This document shows, one piece after another, positions 1 to 8,415 of a DNA stretch of 64,000 bases (positions within the stretch are counted from its first letter, which is position 1; each line of letters opens with the position of its first letter). The position numbers and the translations under genes are program-made. The stretch spans positions 1-64,000 of the forward strand of contig NZ_JNCA01000022.1 of the NCBI RefSeq assembly GCF_000695795.1, read 5' to 3'. Under the pieces are notes generated by a model that had not been told where the DNA came from, ran no database searches, and saw only the letters and a list, made by a program, of their open reading frames with translations. Origin of the DNA: Flavobacterium seoulense (lineage in GTDB: Bacteria; Bacteroidota; Bacteroidia; Flavobacteriales; Flavobacteriaceae).

Positions 1-247
1 TTTATACATTAGTTAAAGAATGTCTATTTATCCAGATATATGTATTAATTATTTTTTTATTTGTCATTCAAATATATTCATTTTTTCTTACAAAATTTTC
101 CAGCTGATTTCAAATCTGATAATTAATATTAATTTTTACTTTCAATATATTGAACTCCTTGAAATTCAATAAATAAAAAAGCTTGCTGAACTTGTAAAAA
201 ATTTATAATTTTGCCAGCCAATTTTATTATGTAAATTAAAGAACAAG
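1..247. other. AT-rich leader region before tig
   Basis: No coding frame of useful length is seen here. The stretch is very A/T-rich and holds the tig promoter near its right end. It may also hold the tail of an upstream intergenic region outside the window. Confidence 0.6.
183..213 (+). promoter_or_regulatory. Bacteroidetes-type promoter of tig
   Basis: A -33 TTG at 183-185 is followed after 20 nt by TAATTTTG at 206-213, an exact match to the TAnnTTTG -7 consensus. The tig ATG lies 35 nt downstream. Confidence 0.65.
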
Positions 248-1573
248 ATGGATATTAAAAGAGTAGCAATAGACGCTGTAAACGAGACAATTGTAATGAC
301 AGTTGTTCACATGGATTACAAAGGTCAGGTAGCAAAAAGAATCAACGAAAAAATGCCTTTGGCACAAGTAAAAGGATTTAGAAAAGGGGCTGTGCCTAAA
401 GATCTTGTTGAAAAACAATATGGAAGAGCAATTAAGCAAGAAGAGATTAAGAAAGTAGTTGACTTAGCTTTAGAGCGTTACATTCAGTCTGAAAGATTAA
501 ATTTACTTGGAACTCCGCTTCCTAAAGTAAATGAAGATTTAGATTGGTCTGCTGAAGAATTAGTATTCGAATTTGAAATTGGTTTAGTGCCAAGTTTTGA
601 ATTAGATTTAGATGCTAAAAACGAAATCGTAAAATATGTAGTTACTGCTGATGATAAATTAATCGAAGGACAGGTAGCTCGTATCCAAAAACAATTTGGT
701 AACGCAATTCCTCAGGAAGTTGTTGAAGCTACTTCTGATATTAAAGGAGTTTTTACAAACGAAGCGGAAGGAATTGGAAATACTACAACAATTTCTTTGG
801 ATGTTTTCAAAGACAAAGCTACTGCTGATAAATTCATTGGTAAAAAAGTAGGAGATGTTGTGACTGTAAACACTAAAGGTTTATTTGAAGATGATCACCA
901 ATTAATGGATTACTTAAAAGTAGGGCATGATAATGTTCATGATTTAGCAATTGATGTAGATTTCGTTATTGAAGAAATCACTGTTTCTGAGCCAGCTGAA
1001 TTGAATCAGGAATTATTCGATAAATTATTCGGAGAAGGAAAAGTAGCTTCTTTAGAAGAATTGAAAGGAAAAATTAAAGAAGATGCTGAATCTCAATTTG
1101 CTCAACAAGCGGACCAAAAATTATTAGGAGATGTTACTGAGTTTTTAATCGAAAACACAAAATTCGATTTACCAGCTGAATTCCTTAAAAAATGGTTACA
1201 AACTGTAGGAGAGAAAAAATTAACTCCGGAAGAAGCTGAAGTAGAATATGCTCGTTCTGAGAAAGGATTACGTTTCCAGTTAATCGAAGGAAAAGCATTA
1301 TCTCAAAACGATATCAAAATTACTTTTGAAGATTTAAAAGAATTTACAGCTAGAAACATCAGAGTTCAAATGGCTCAATTTGGTCAAACAAACCCAACTG
1401 ACGAAGAAGTTCAGGGAATTGTTGCCAGAGTTTTATCTAACCAGGATGAAGTAAAAAGACTTTCTGATCAGGTAGTTGCTGAAAAATTATTGGAATTGTT
1501 TAAAGAAAAAGCAAATCCAACAACTAAAGAGGTGACTTACGAAGAATTTATCGCTGCTTCTTACGGCGAATAA
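248..1573 (+). CDS. tig: Trigger factor, ribosome-associated chaperone
   Basis: Trigger factor binds ribosomal protein L23 at the tunnel exit and shields nascent chains. The 441-residue length fits the family. The N-terminal ribosome-binding domain carries the signature GFRKGAVP at residues 43-50. A divergent central FKBP-like region and a long acidic helical C-terminal domain (roughly residues 260-441) follow, as usual in Bacteroidetes. The middle domain lacks an obvious set of PPIase active-site residues, so isomerase activity is uncertain. The gene has its own consensus promoter and a strong terminator, and precedes clpP and clpX, a common order in bacteria (tig-clpP-clpX). Confidence 0.95.
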   Translation: MDIKRVAIDAVNETIVMTVVHMDYKGQVAKRINEKMPLAQVKGFRKGAVPKDLVEKQYGRAIKQEEIKKVVDLALERYIQSERLNLLGTPLPKVNEDLDWSAEELVFEFEIGLVPSFELDLDAKNEIVKYVVTADDKLIEGQVARIQKQFGNAIPQEVVEATSDIKGVFTNEAEGIGNTTTISLDVFKDKATADKFIGKKVGDVVTVNTKGLFEDDHQLMDYLKVGHDNVHDLAIDVDFVIEEITVSEPAELNQELFDKLFGEGKVASLEELKGKIKEDAESQFAQQADQKLLGDVTEFLIENTKFDLPAEFLKKWLQTVGEKKLTPEEAEVEYARSEKGLRFQLIEGKALSQNDIKITFEDLKEFTARNIRVQMAQFGQTNPTDEEVQGIVARVLSNQDEVKRLSDQVVAEKLLELFKEKANPTTKEVTYEEFIAASYGE

Positions 1574-1629
1574 ATAATTTCGTGAATAAGCTGAGGCATT
1601 AGCCAAAAGTTAAAAAAATAGTTATATTT

Positions 1630-1666
1630 GAGCGTCAGAAGTTTTTTTTGACGCTCTTTTGTTTTT
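1630..1666 (+). terminator. Intrinsic terminator after tig
   Basis: GAGCGTCA (1630-1637) pairs perfectly with TGACGCTC (1649-1656) and is followed by a T-rich tract. It separates tig from clpP. Confidence 0.85.
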
Positions 1667-1764
1667 GAATAAAATAAGACAGAATGGCATTGTTTACAAA
1701 GAGGTATAACCTTTGTGTAAGTAATAAAGAACAAGATATAACGTAAAACTTAGAACCAATAAAT

Positions 1765-2439
1765 ATGAACTACGGTAAAGAATTTAAAAAGTTTGCTACA
1801 AAGCACCAAGGGGTAAATGCTATGTATTATGATAAAATCGTAGCGGCAATGAATCCTACTAATATGACGCCTTACATCATTGAAGAACGCCAATTAAATA
1901 TTTCACAATTAGACGTTTTTTCAAGATTAATGATGGACAGAATCATTTTCTTAGGAACAGGAATTGATGACCAAATTGCAAACATCGTTCAGGCACAATT
2001 GCTTTTCTTAGAAAGTGCAGATGCTTCTAAGGATATTCAAATTTACTTGAACTCTCCGGGAGGAAGTGTTTATGCAGGATTAGGAATTTATGACACTATG
2101 CAATACATCAAGCCAGATGTAGCAACAATTTGTACAGGAATGGCAGCTTCTATGGGAGCAGTATTGTTATGTGCAGGAGCAGCAGGAAAACGTTCGGCTT
2201 TACCGCATTCAAGAGTTATGATTCACCAACCATCAGGAGGAGCACAAGGAGTTGCAACTGATATGGAAATCAACTTACGCGAAATGTTGAAACTAAAAGA
2301 TGAATTGTATCATATTATTTCTCAACATTCAGGACAATCTTTTGAAAGAGTACATAAAGACAGTGAGCGTGATTACTGGATGAAAGCTGATGAGGCTAAG
2401 GAATACGGAATGATTGATGAGGTTTTAATAAGAGGATAA
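1765..2439 (+). CDS. clpP: ATP-dependent Clp protease proteolytic subunit ClpP
   Basis: ClpP is the serine peptidase that forms the tetradecameric barrel fed by ClpX. With the start used here (224 aa), the catalytic triad is visible as Ser129 (in TGMAASMGA), His154 (in MIHQPSGG) and Asp203 (in SERDYWM). The N-terminal extension is somewhat long, and an alternative Met at residue 20 (codon at 1822) would give a more typical length. The start at 1765 is kept because the reading frame and base composition continue smoothly to it. clpX follows after 78 nt, the gap being filled by a long word-repeat hairpin. Confidence 0.95.
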   Translation: MNYGKEFKKFATKHQGVNAMYYDKIVAAMNPTNMTPYIIEERQLNISQLDVFSRLMMDRIIFLGTGIDDQIANIVQAQLLFLESADASKDIQIYLNSPGGSVYAGLGIYDTMQYIKPDVATICTGMAASMGAVLLCAGAAGKRSALPHSRVMIHQPSGGAQGVATDMEINLREMLKLKDELYHIISQHSGQSFERVHKDSERDYWMKADEAKEYGMIDEVLIRG

Positions 2440-2445
2440 AAAAAA

Positions 2446-2511
2446 AGTTAGAGGTTAGAAGTTAGAGGTACGAATAGAAACTTCTAACTTCTAACCTCTG
2501 ACTTCTAACTT
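2446..2511. repeat. Inverted word-repeat hairpin between clpP and clpX
   Basis: The left arm is built from GTTAGA/AGTTAGAGG-like words and the right arm from CTTCTAA/CCTCTAA-like words. GAGGTTAGAAGTTAGA (2451-2466) is perfectly complementary to 2483-2498, with a 16-nt loop. The element fills nearly all of the clpP-clpX gap. No T-tract follows on the + strand, so it is not a standard forward terminator. Confidence 0.85.
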
Positions 2512-2517
2512 AAAAAG

Positions 2518-3750
2518 ATGGCAAAAGAAGTATTAGAGTGTTCGTTTTGTGGAAGGAAAAAACCGGAAACCAATTTATTGATTGCTGGTATTAATGCGCA
2601 CATTTGCGACAGATGTATCGAACAGGCTCACGGAATTGTTCTTGAAGAATTGAAATCAAGCGGAAGTTCAAATTTAATTGGTGATTTGATTTTGCAAAAA
2701 CCAAAAGAAATCAGAGCTTTCCTTGATCAATATGTTATTGGGCAGGACCAGACTAAAAAAGTAATGTCGGTAGCGGTTTACAATCACTACAAACGTTTGA
2801 TGCAACAGCAACTGGACGATGAGGTAGAGATTGAAAAAAGTAACATCATTATGGTGGGACAAACGGGAACGGGAAAAACATTGGTAGCAAAAACGATTGC
2901 TAAAATGTTAGACGTTCCTTTAGCTATTGTAGATGCTACGGTTTTAACTGAAGCGGGTTATGTAGGAGAAGATGTGGAAACTATTTTGACTCGTCTTTTG
3001 CAAGCTGCGGATTATGATGTGGCTAAAGCCGAACGTGGCATTGTATTTATTGACGAAATAGATAAAATTGCCCGTAAAAGCGATAATCCATCGATAACTC
3101 GTGATGTTTCTGGTGAAGGTGTTCAGCAAGCTTTATTGAAACTATTAGAAGGAACTGTGGTTAACGTACCGCCAAAAGGAGGACGTAAACATCCGGATCA
3201 AAAATTTGTTGAGGTAAATACCCAAAACATTTTGTTTATTGCAGGTGGTGCTTTTGATGGTGTAGAAAGAATTATTTCTAAACGATTGAATCGACAGGCT
3301 GTGGGGTATTCGACTTCAAAAAATGAAGATAATATCGATAAGGAGAATCTTTTACAATACATTATTCCAAAAGACATTAAGGATTTTGGATTAATTCCTG
3401 AAATTATTGGTCGTTTGCCGGTATTGACACATATGGATCCTTTGGATAGAGAAACATTGCGTTCTATTTTAACCCAGCCTAAAAATGCTTTAATTAAACA
3501 ATACCAAAAATTGTTTTTAATGGATGATGTGGAATTTTCTATCACCAATGAAGCTTTGGATTTTATTGTAGATAAAGCATTAGAATACAAATTAGGAGCC
3601 CGTGGATTGCGCTCTCTTTGTGAAGCTATCTTAACCGATGCAATGTATGAATTGCCAAGTTCTGATGATAAAATATTAGAAATTGATGTTGATTATGCAA
3701 AGGAAACCTTAAATAAAAATTTATTAAAGCGTCTAGAAATTGCATCTTAA
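2518..3750 (+). CDS. clpX: ATP-dependent Clp protease ATP-binding subunit ClpX
   Basis: ClpX is the AAA+ unfoldase that delivers substrates to ClpP. The 410-aa protein shows the N-terminal zinc-binding domain with Cys8, Cys11, Cys30 and Cys33. It also has Walker A GQTGTGKT (114-121), the pore loop GYVG (147-150), Walker B VFIDEIDK (176-183) and the RKH loop around residues 223-225. It probably shares regulation with clpP upstream, although the hairpin in the 78-nt gap could uncouple the two genes. A terminator follows. Confidence 0.96.
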   Translation: MAKEVLECSFCGRKKPETNLLIAGINAHICDRCIEQAHGIVLEELKSSGSSNLIGDLILQKPKEIRAFLDQYVIGQDQTKKVMSVAVYNHYKRLMQQQLDDEVEIEKSNIIMVGQTGTGKTLVAKTIAKMLDVPLAIVDATVLTEAGYVGEDVETILTRLLQAADYDVAKAERGIVFIDEIDKIARKSDNPSITRDVSGEGVQQALLKLLEGTVVNVPPKGGRKHPDQKFVEVNTQNILFIAGGAFDGVERIISKRLNRQAVGYSTSKNEDNIDKENLLQYIIPKDIKDFGLIPEIIGRLPVLTHMDPLDRETLRSILTQPKNALIKQYQKLFLMDDVEFSITNEALDFIVDKALEYKLGARGLRSLCEAILTDAMYELPSSDDKILEIDVDYAKETLNKNLLKRLEIAS

Positions 3751-3781
3751 AAAGAGTCTATTTTTATTACAATACTTAAAG

Positions 3782-3811
3782 CCTGTTCATTAGTTTGAGC
3801 AGGTTTTTTTT
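3782..3811 (+). terminator. Intrinsic terminator after clpX
   Basis: CCTGTTCA (3782-3789) pairs with TGAGCAGG (3796-3803, one G-T pair) and is followed by eight or more T. Confidence 0.8.
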
Positions 3812-3921
3812 ATATGTATGATTTGTTTAAAATTATCTCTTTGTAAAAAATGTTAAAACTGCTTTTTTATAAGCAATAGATTGTCGATTTTTGTCGCTTC
3901 TAAAATCAATATAGATTAAAA

Positions 3922-5154
3922 ATGGCAATTGAGGATAAAGAGATTATTTTATTAAAAGTTTCTGGTCAGGATAAACCAGGAGTAACTGCTGGTTTAACAT
4001 CAGTGTTGGCAACCTATAATGCCATTGTTTTAGACATTGGTCAGGCCGATATTCACGACACACTTTCGTTAGGAATTTTGTTCGAAATTGAAGCAGGTTC
4101 TTCTTCAGCGCCCGTTTTAAAAGACTTGTTGTTTAAAGCTTATGAATTAGGAATTAAAGTAAAATTTACTCCAATTACCATTGAAGATTATGAAAAATGG
4201 GTAAAAGCACAGTCAAAGCAACGTTATATTATTAATATTTTAGGCGAAACATTAGCAGCATCACAACTTGCTGCGGTAGCTCAAATAATGTCAGATCAAA
4301 ATCTAAATATTGATTCGATAAAAAGATTAACAGGAAGAACTTCTATTGTAGAAACCGAAGTTTATCCTCGTTCTTGCGTGCAATTGTCAGTTTCCGGAGA
4401 AATTGTAGATAAAACAGTCATGACAGCAAGTTTTATGCTTATTTCCAGAACTTTAGATGTGGATATTTCATTTCAGGAAGATACTATCTACAGAAGAAAT
4501 CGTCGTTTAGTATGTTTCGATATGGATTCTACCTTGATTCAAACTGAAGTAATTGATGAGTTGGCGGAGTTAGCTGGAGTTGGTGAGCAGGTAAAAGCAA
4601 TTACTGAATCGGCAATGAACGGTGAGATTGATTTTAGCGAAAGCTTTAAAAAACGAATGGCTTTGTTAGAAGGCTTAAGCGAAGATGTGTTGCACAATGT
4701 AGCAATCAATTTACCTATAACAAAAGGAGCCCACCGATTGATGAAAGCCCTGAAATATTATGGTTATAAAACAGCTATTTTGTCAGGGGGATTTACCTAT
4801 TTTGGAAAATATTTGCAAAAAGAATTAGGTATTGATTATGTTCATGCCAATGAATTAGAAATTAAAGACGGTAAGTTAACAGGAAACTATATTGGAGATA
4901 TTGTTGATGGTCAAAAGAAAGCCGAATTTTTACAAGCAATTGCTGAAAAAGAAGGAATTCATATCAATCAAACAATTGCTGTAGGTGATGGTGCTAATGA
5001 TTTACCAATGATTAATCTGGCAGGATTAGGAATTGCTTTTCATGCCAAGCCTACTGTTAAAGAAAGTGCTGCTACTTCTATTTCGAGCTTAGGATTAGAT
5101 GGGGTATTGTACTTATTAGGTTATCATGACCGACACATCGATATGATGGAATAG
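3922..5154 (+). CDS. serB: Phosphoserine phosphatase SerB with N-terminal ACT domains
   Basis: The product dephosphorylates O-phosphoserine in the last step of serine synthesis. Residues 8-180 form two ACT-like regulatory domains, the first with an ACT-like start (KVSGQDKPGVTAGL). The HAD phosphatase domain begins near residue 195. It has the nucleophile motif DMDST (200-204), SGGFT (288-292), and the Mg-binding GDGAND (355-360). Length (410 aa) fits the long ACT-fused SerB form. It is transcribed alone, with a terminator 26 nt after the stop. Confidence 0.93.
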   Translation: MAIEDKEIILLKVSGQDKPGVTAGLTSVLATYNAIVLDIGQADIHDTLSLGILFEIEAGSSSAPVLKDLLFKAYELGIKVKFTPITIEDYEKWVKAQSKQRYIINILGETLAASQLAAVAQIMSDQNLNIDSIKRLTGRTSIVETEVYPRSCVQLSVSGEIVDKTVMTASFMLISRTLDVDISFQEDTIYRRNRRLVCFDMDSTLIQTEVIDELAELAGVGEQVKAITESAMNGEIDFSESFKKRMALLEGLSEDVLHNVAINLPITKGAHRLMKALKYYGYKTAILSGGFTYFGKYLQKELGIDYVHANELEIKDGKLTGNYIGDIVDGQKKAEFLQAIAEKEGIHINQTIAVGDGANDLPMINLAGLGIAFHAKPTVKESAATSISSLGLDGVLYLLGYHDRHIDMME

Positions 5155-5180
5155 TCAAAAGAAAATAATAACATTTAAGA

Positions 5181-5213
5181 AACCTTAGCTCTCTTTTGAG
5201 TTAAGGTTTTTTA
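5181..5213 (+). terminator. Intrinsic terminator after serB
   Basis: An AACCTTAGCTC arm (5181-5191) pairs with GAGTTAAGGTT (5198-5207) and runs into a T-tract. It is nearly the same sequence as the terminator at 6762-6792. Confidence 0.8.
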
Positions 5214-5313
5214 TTGTGAGTTAATTTTAAATTGTATTTTTATAGTATAAATGTTTTAAATCAGGACTTTGCGTTTTTTTTAAGAACAGCAAATGACCAT
5301 AAATAGATACAAT

Positions 5314-5751
5314 ATGAAAACATTAAAATTTACAATAGAAATTAATGCTCCTAAAGAAAAAGTCTGGACTGTTTTATGGGCGGATGCAACTTATAGAAAA
5401 TGGGCAACTGCTTTTTGCGAAGGCACTTATGCAGTAAGCAATTGGGAAGAAGGAAGTACAATACAGTTTCTTACGCCCGAAGGCGAAGGAATGCATAGTC
5501 TTATTGATGAGAAAGTAGAAAATGAATATATTGCTTTCAAGCATTTGAACATGATCAAAGATTCTAAAATTGTTCCCGTTGACGCTGCAACTGAAGAATG
5601 GGCAGGCGCGATGGAAACGTATCGATTGAAAGAAAGTAACGGAAAAACTACTCTAGAAGCTACAACTGATACAGTAGAGGAATATGCTGATTACCTTAAT
5701 GCAGCATTTTTAAAAGCTTTACACACAATAAAAAAACTTTCAGAAGAATAA
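5314..5751 (+). CDS. SRPBCC (AHSA1-like) domain protein
   Basis: A single START-like/SRPBCC domain of the AHSA1 type begins immediately with KTLKFTIEINAPKEKVW, the usual first strand and helix of the family. An upstream in-frame ATG at 5293 would add seven residues with no family similarity, so 5314 is preferred. Such proteins bind hydrophobic ligands, and the substrate here is unknown. It is the first gene of a three-gene unit with a VOC protein and a membrane-anchored SRPBCC protein. Gaps are 30 and 3 nt. Confidence 0.8.
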   Translation: MKTLKFTIEINAPKEKVWTVLWADATYRKWATAFCEGTYAVSNWEEGSTIQFLTPEGEGMHSLIDEKVENEYIAFKHLNMIKDSKIVPVDAATEEWAGAMETYRLKESNGKTTLEATTDTVEEYADYLNAAFLKALHTIKKLSEE

Positions 5752-5781
5752 CCAACTTATATATAACTTAAATCAAAAATT

Positions 5782-6216
5782 ATGATTACAATCAATCCGT
5801 ATTTAATTTTTAATGGTACTTGCGAAGCTGCTTTTACGTTTTATAAATCCGTATTTGGAGGAGAATTTCCATACCTTGGAAAATTTAAAGACATGCCTAA
5901 AGAGGAAAATACACCTGAATTATCCGAAGAAGATGGTAATAGAGTGATGCATGTTTGCTTGCCTATTGGCAAAATGGTTTTAATGGGCAGCGATAGTAAT
6001 TCGGTTAGCGGAGATGTCGCTTTTGGAAGCAATGTTTCCATTTCGATTAATGTCGAAAGTAAGGAAGAAGCTGATAGAATTTTTAACGGATTGTCAGCTG
6101 GAGGAAATATTCACATGCCAATGAGTGACATGTTTTGGGGAGCTTATTATGGGATGTTTGTAGATAAATTTGGAATCAACTGGATGGTAAATTTTGATCA
6201 AAACGAAAAACAATAA
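5782..6216 (+). CDS. VOC family protein, PhnB/glyoxalase-like
   Basis: The 144-aa protein has the PhnB-type vicinal oxygen chelate fold, starting with INPYLIFNGTCEAAFTFYKSVFGG and ending with the typical GxFxDKFGINWMVN strand. Members of this group are metal-binding or degenerate glyoxalase/bleomycin-resistance relatives. No specific substrate can be assigned. It lies between two SRPBCC genes in an apparent operon, and its stop is followed by the next ATG after only 3 nt. SRPBCC/VOC gene pairs are common as small stress or detoxification cassettes, but the role here is inference. Confidence 0.85.
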   Translation: MITINPYLIFNGTCEAAFTFYKSVFGGEFPYLGKFKDMPKEENTPELSEEDGNRVMHVCLPIGKMVLMGSDSNSVSGDVAFGSNVSISINVESKEEADRIFNGLSAGGNIHMPMSDMFWGAYYGMFVDKFGINWMVNFDQNEKQ

Positions 6217-6219
6217 ATT

Positions 6220-6750
6220 ATGAAAATTGTAAAAAGAATAATCATCGGATTTTTGGCTTTTATAGCCTTACTTTTAGTGGTGGCTTTGTTTATACCTAAT
6301 GATTATACCGTTTCAGTTTCGACAACTATAAACCAGCCAAAAACTGTCGTTTTCGACTATGTGAAATTGATAAAAAATCAGGAAAAATATAGTGTTTGGG
6401 TAATGCAGGATCCTAATATTGTCATGAATTACACAGGAGTTGATGGAACAGTAGGTTTTAAAGCTGCATGGAATAGTAAAGATGATAATGTGGGCGAAGG
6501 TTCGCAACAAATTATAGCTATATCTGATGACAGAATTGATCTTGATTTACACTTTGAACGCCCTATGAAAGGCGATGATAAAGCGGCAACAATTGTAGAA
6601 AGTATTTCAGCCAATCAAACCAAAGTTACTAATGAGTTTTATGGTCATTCTAGTTATCCTCTGAATCTCATGTCTGTTATTGGGAAGAAATTTATAACTG
6701 ATGCTCAGACTCAAAACTTAGCGAATTTGAAAAAGATATTGGAGGAATAA
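6220..6750 (+). CDS. Membrane-anchored SRPBCC family protein
   Basis: The 176-aa product starts with a hydrophobic segment (about residues 5-26, IVKRIIIGFLAFIALLLVVA). This would anchor it in the inner membrane with the SRPBCC/polyketide-cyclase-like domain outside the cytoplasm. The domain begins with VSVSTTINQPKTVVFDYV. The ligand is unknown. It is the third gene of the cassette begun at 5314 and is followed by a terminator shared with the convergent GH3 gene. Confidence 0.8.
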   Translation: MKIVKRIIIGFLAFIALLLVVALFIPNDYTVSVSTTINQPKTVVFDYVKLIKNQEKYSVWVMQDPNIVMNYTGVDGTVGFKAAWNSKDDNVGEGSQQIIAISDDRIDLDLHFERPMKGDDKAATIVESISANQTKVTNEFYGHSSYPLNLMSVIGKKFITDAQTQNLANLKKILEE

Positions 6751-6761
6751 AAAAACTAAGA

Positions 6762-6792
6762 AACCTTAACTCGCTGAGTTGAGGTTTTTTTT
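6762..6792. terminator. Bidirectional terminator between SRPBCC cassette and GH3 gene
   Basis: AACCTTAACTC (6762-6772) pairs with GAGTTGAGGTT (6776-6786) and runs into eight T. It closely resembles the serB terminator at 5181-5213. Confidence 0.8.
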
Positions 6793-8317
6793 ATAAAATT
6801 ACTTTTTCCTGCATATTCTTCAACTGTTCCAGATAATCTCTTTCATTAGATAATCTTGGAATTTTATGTTGTCCACCAAGTTTATTGTTGTCTTTTAACC
6901 AATCATAAAATAAATTTTCTCTTGCAACATTAATTACCAAAGGGTTTAAGGTCATGTTGTTGTAGCGTTTTGCTTCGTAATCGGAATTTAAGGATTGTAA
7001 ACTTTCGTCAAGCGCTTTTTGAAAAACAGTTGTGTCAGTTGGTTTTTTCTTGAATTCAATCATCCATTCGTGCGCTCCTTTTTCTTTTCCTTCCATAAAA
7101 ATGGGTGCAACAGTATAATCGACTATTTCGGCTTGAGTAAGTTGGCATGCTTTGGCAAGAGCCTGATCGGTGTTTTCAACCATTAATTCTTCGCCAAAAA
7201 CATTAATATGATGTTTTGTTCTTCCACTAACTCTAATTCGATATGGATTTAAAGAAGTAAAACGAACAGTATCTCCCACCAGATAACGGAATAATCCCGA
7301 ATTAGTAGTAATTACAACAGCATAGTTTTTATTTAATTCTACATCAGCTAAGCGAATTGTTTTTTGGTTCAGAGTGCCAAAAGTATCCATTGGAATAAAT
7401 TCATAGAAAATACCATAATCCAACATCAGTAATAAATCGCTGGAATTGTTTAAATCCTGAATGGCAAAAAAACCTTCGGAAGCATTGTAGATTTCATAAT
7501 ATTTAAACTCTTTTTTAGGTAGTAAATTTTGGTATTGATCACGATACGGATTGAAACTCACACCGCCGTGGAAATAGACTTCGAGATTAGGCCAAATTTC
7601 GAATAAATTACCTTTGCCGGTTTCTTCCAGCATTCGATTCATTAAAACCAACATCCAGGAAGGAACTCCGGCAAAACTGGTTACATTTTCTTTTTTGGTT
7701 TCTTGGATAATAGCAGCCATTTTAGATTCCCATTCACTCATTAATGAGGTTTTATTGGAAGGCGTACTGCTAAATTCAGCCCAAATAGGCATGTTTTCGA
7801 TTAATATAGCCGACAAATCACCAAAGAAACTGTTGTTGTCTTCATAAATCTGGGAACTTCCTCCCAAGCGTAAACTCTTGCCTGTAAAAAGTTCGGAGTT
7901 TTCATTGTTGTTCAAATACAAACACAGTAAATCTTTACTGCCTTTGTAATGACAATCTTCAAGTGCTTCATTGCTTACAGGGATAAATTTGCTCTTAGCA
8001 TTAGTTGTTCCGCTTGATTTTGCAAACCACTTAATTGGTGTTTCCCAAAATACATTTTGTTCCCCTTGACGTGTTCTTTCGATTAAAGGTTGTAATTCTT
8101 CGTAAGTAGAAATAGGAATTCTTTCGGCAAAAGTAGCGTAAGAATGAATCGAAGCATAATCGTATTGTTTGCCTAATGCTGTGTTTTTTGCAGCAGCAAT
8201 TAAATTCATAAGTAATTCTTCCTGAACCTCGTTTGGGTATTTTAAGAAAAGTTCAATCTGATGGATTCGTTGTTTTAAAACCCATGACGCAAATGAATTG
8301 ATAAGCTGTATTGGCAT
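6791..8317 (-). CDS. GH3 auxin-responsive-promoter family protein (acyl-adenylate/amide synthetase fold)
   Basis: The 508-aa protein belongs to the bacterial branch of the GH3 family, adenylate-forming enzymes that in plants conjugate amino acids to hormones. An N-terminal helical region is followed by the phosphate-binding motif AKSSGTTNAKSKFIPVS. Later come the TTNSGLFRYLVGDTVRF segment and the hinge region RTKHHINVFGEELM. The bacterial substrate is unknown. It is divergent from the DUF2797 gene at 8416 and has its own consensus promoter at 8367-8395. Confidence 0.88.
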   Translation of the reverse strand: MPIQLINSFASWVLKQRIHQIELFLKYPNEVQEELLMNLIAAAKNTALGKQYDYASIHSYATFAERIPISTYEELQPLIERTRQGEQNVFWETPIKWFAKSSGTTNAKSKFIPVSNEALEDCHYKGSKDLLCLYLNNNENSELFTGKSLRLGGSSQIYEDNNSFFGDLSAILIENMPIWAEFSSTPSNKTSLMSEWESKMAAIIQETKKENVTSFAGVPSWMLVLMNRMLEETGKGNLFEIWPNLEVYFHGGVSFNPYRDQYQNLLPKKEFKYYEIYNASEGFFAIQDLNNSSDLLLMLDYGIFYEFIPMDTFGTLNQKTIRLADVELNKNYAVVITTNSGLFRYLVGDTVRFTSLNPYRIRVSGRTKHHINVFGEELMVENTDQALAKACQLTQAEIVDYTVAPIFMEGKEKGAHEWMIEFKKKPTDTTVFQKALDESLQSLNSDYEAKRYNNMTLNPLVINVARENLFYDWLKDNNKLGGQHKIPRLSNERDYLEQLKNMQEKVIL

Positions 8318-8366
8318 TTTTTAAAAAATAGGGTTATGAAATTTACCTTAGGAATAATAACTTTAC

Positions 8367-8395
8367 CAAAAATAACAAAATTTACGAAATAGCAA
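8367..8395 (-). promoter_or_regulatory. Promoter of the GH3-family gene
   Basis: On the minus strand, TTG (8395-8393) is followed after 18 nt by TATTTTTG (8374-8367), matching TTG-N17-20-TAnnTTTG. The start codon lies about 50 nt downstream. Confidence 0.6.
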
Positions 8396-8415
8396 ACTTT
8401 TAAAATCCAAACTTA

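Noticed and set aside
1690..1715. Promoter for clpP (TTG ... TATAACCTTTG)
   Set aside because: The -7 element has one extra base and the spacer to TTG is only about 14 nt, so the match is too weak to list.
3198..3590. 130-codon open frame antisense to clpX
   Set aside because: Shadow frame of a well-supported gene; no domain and no promoter.
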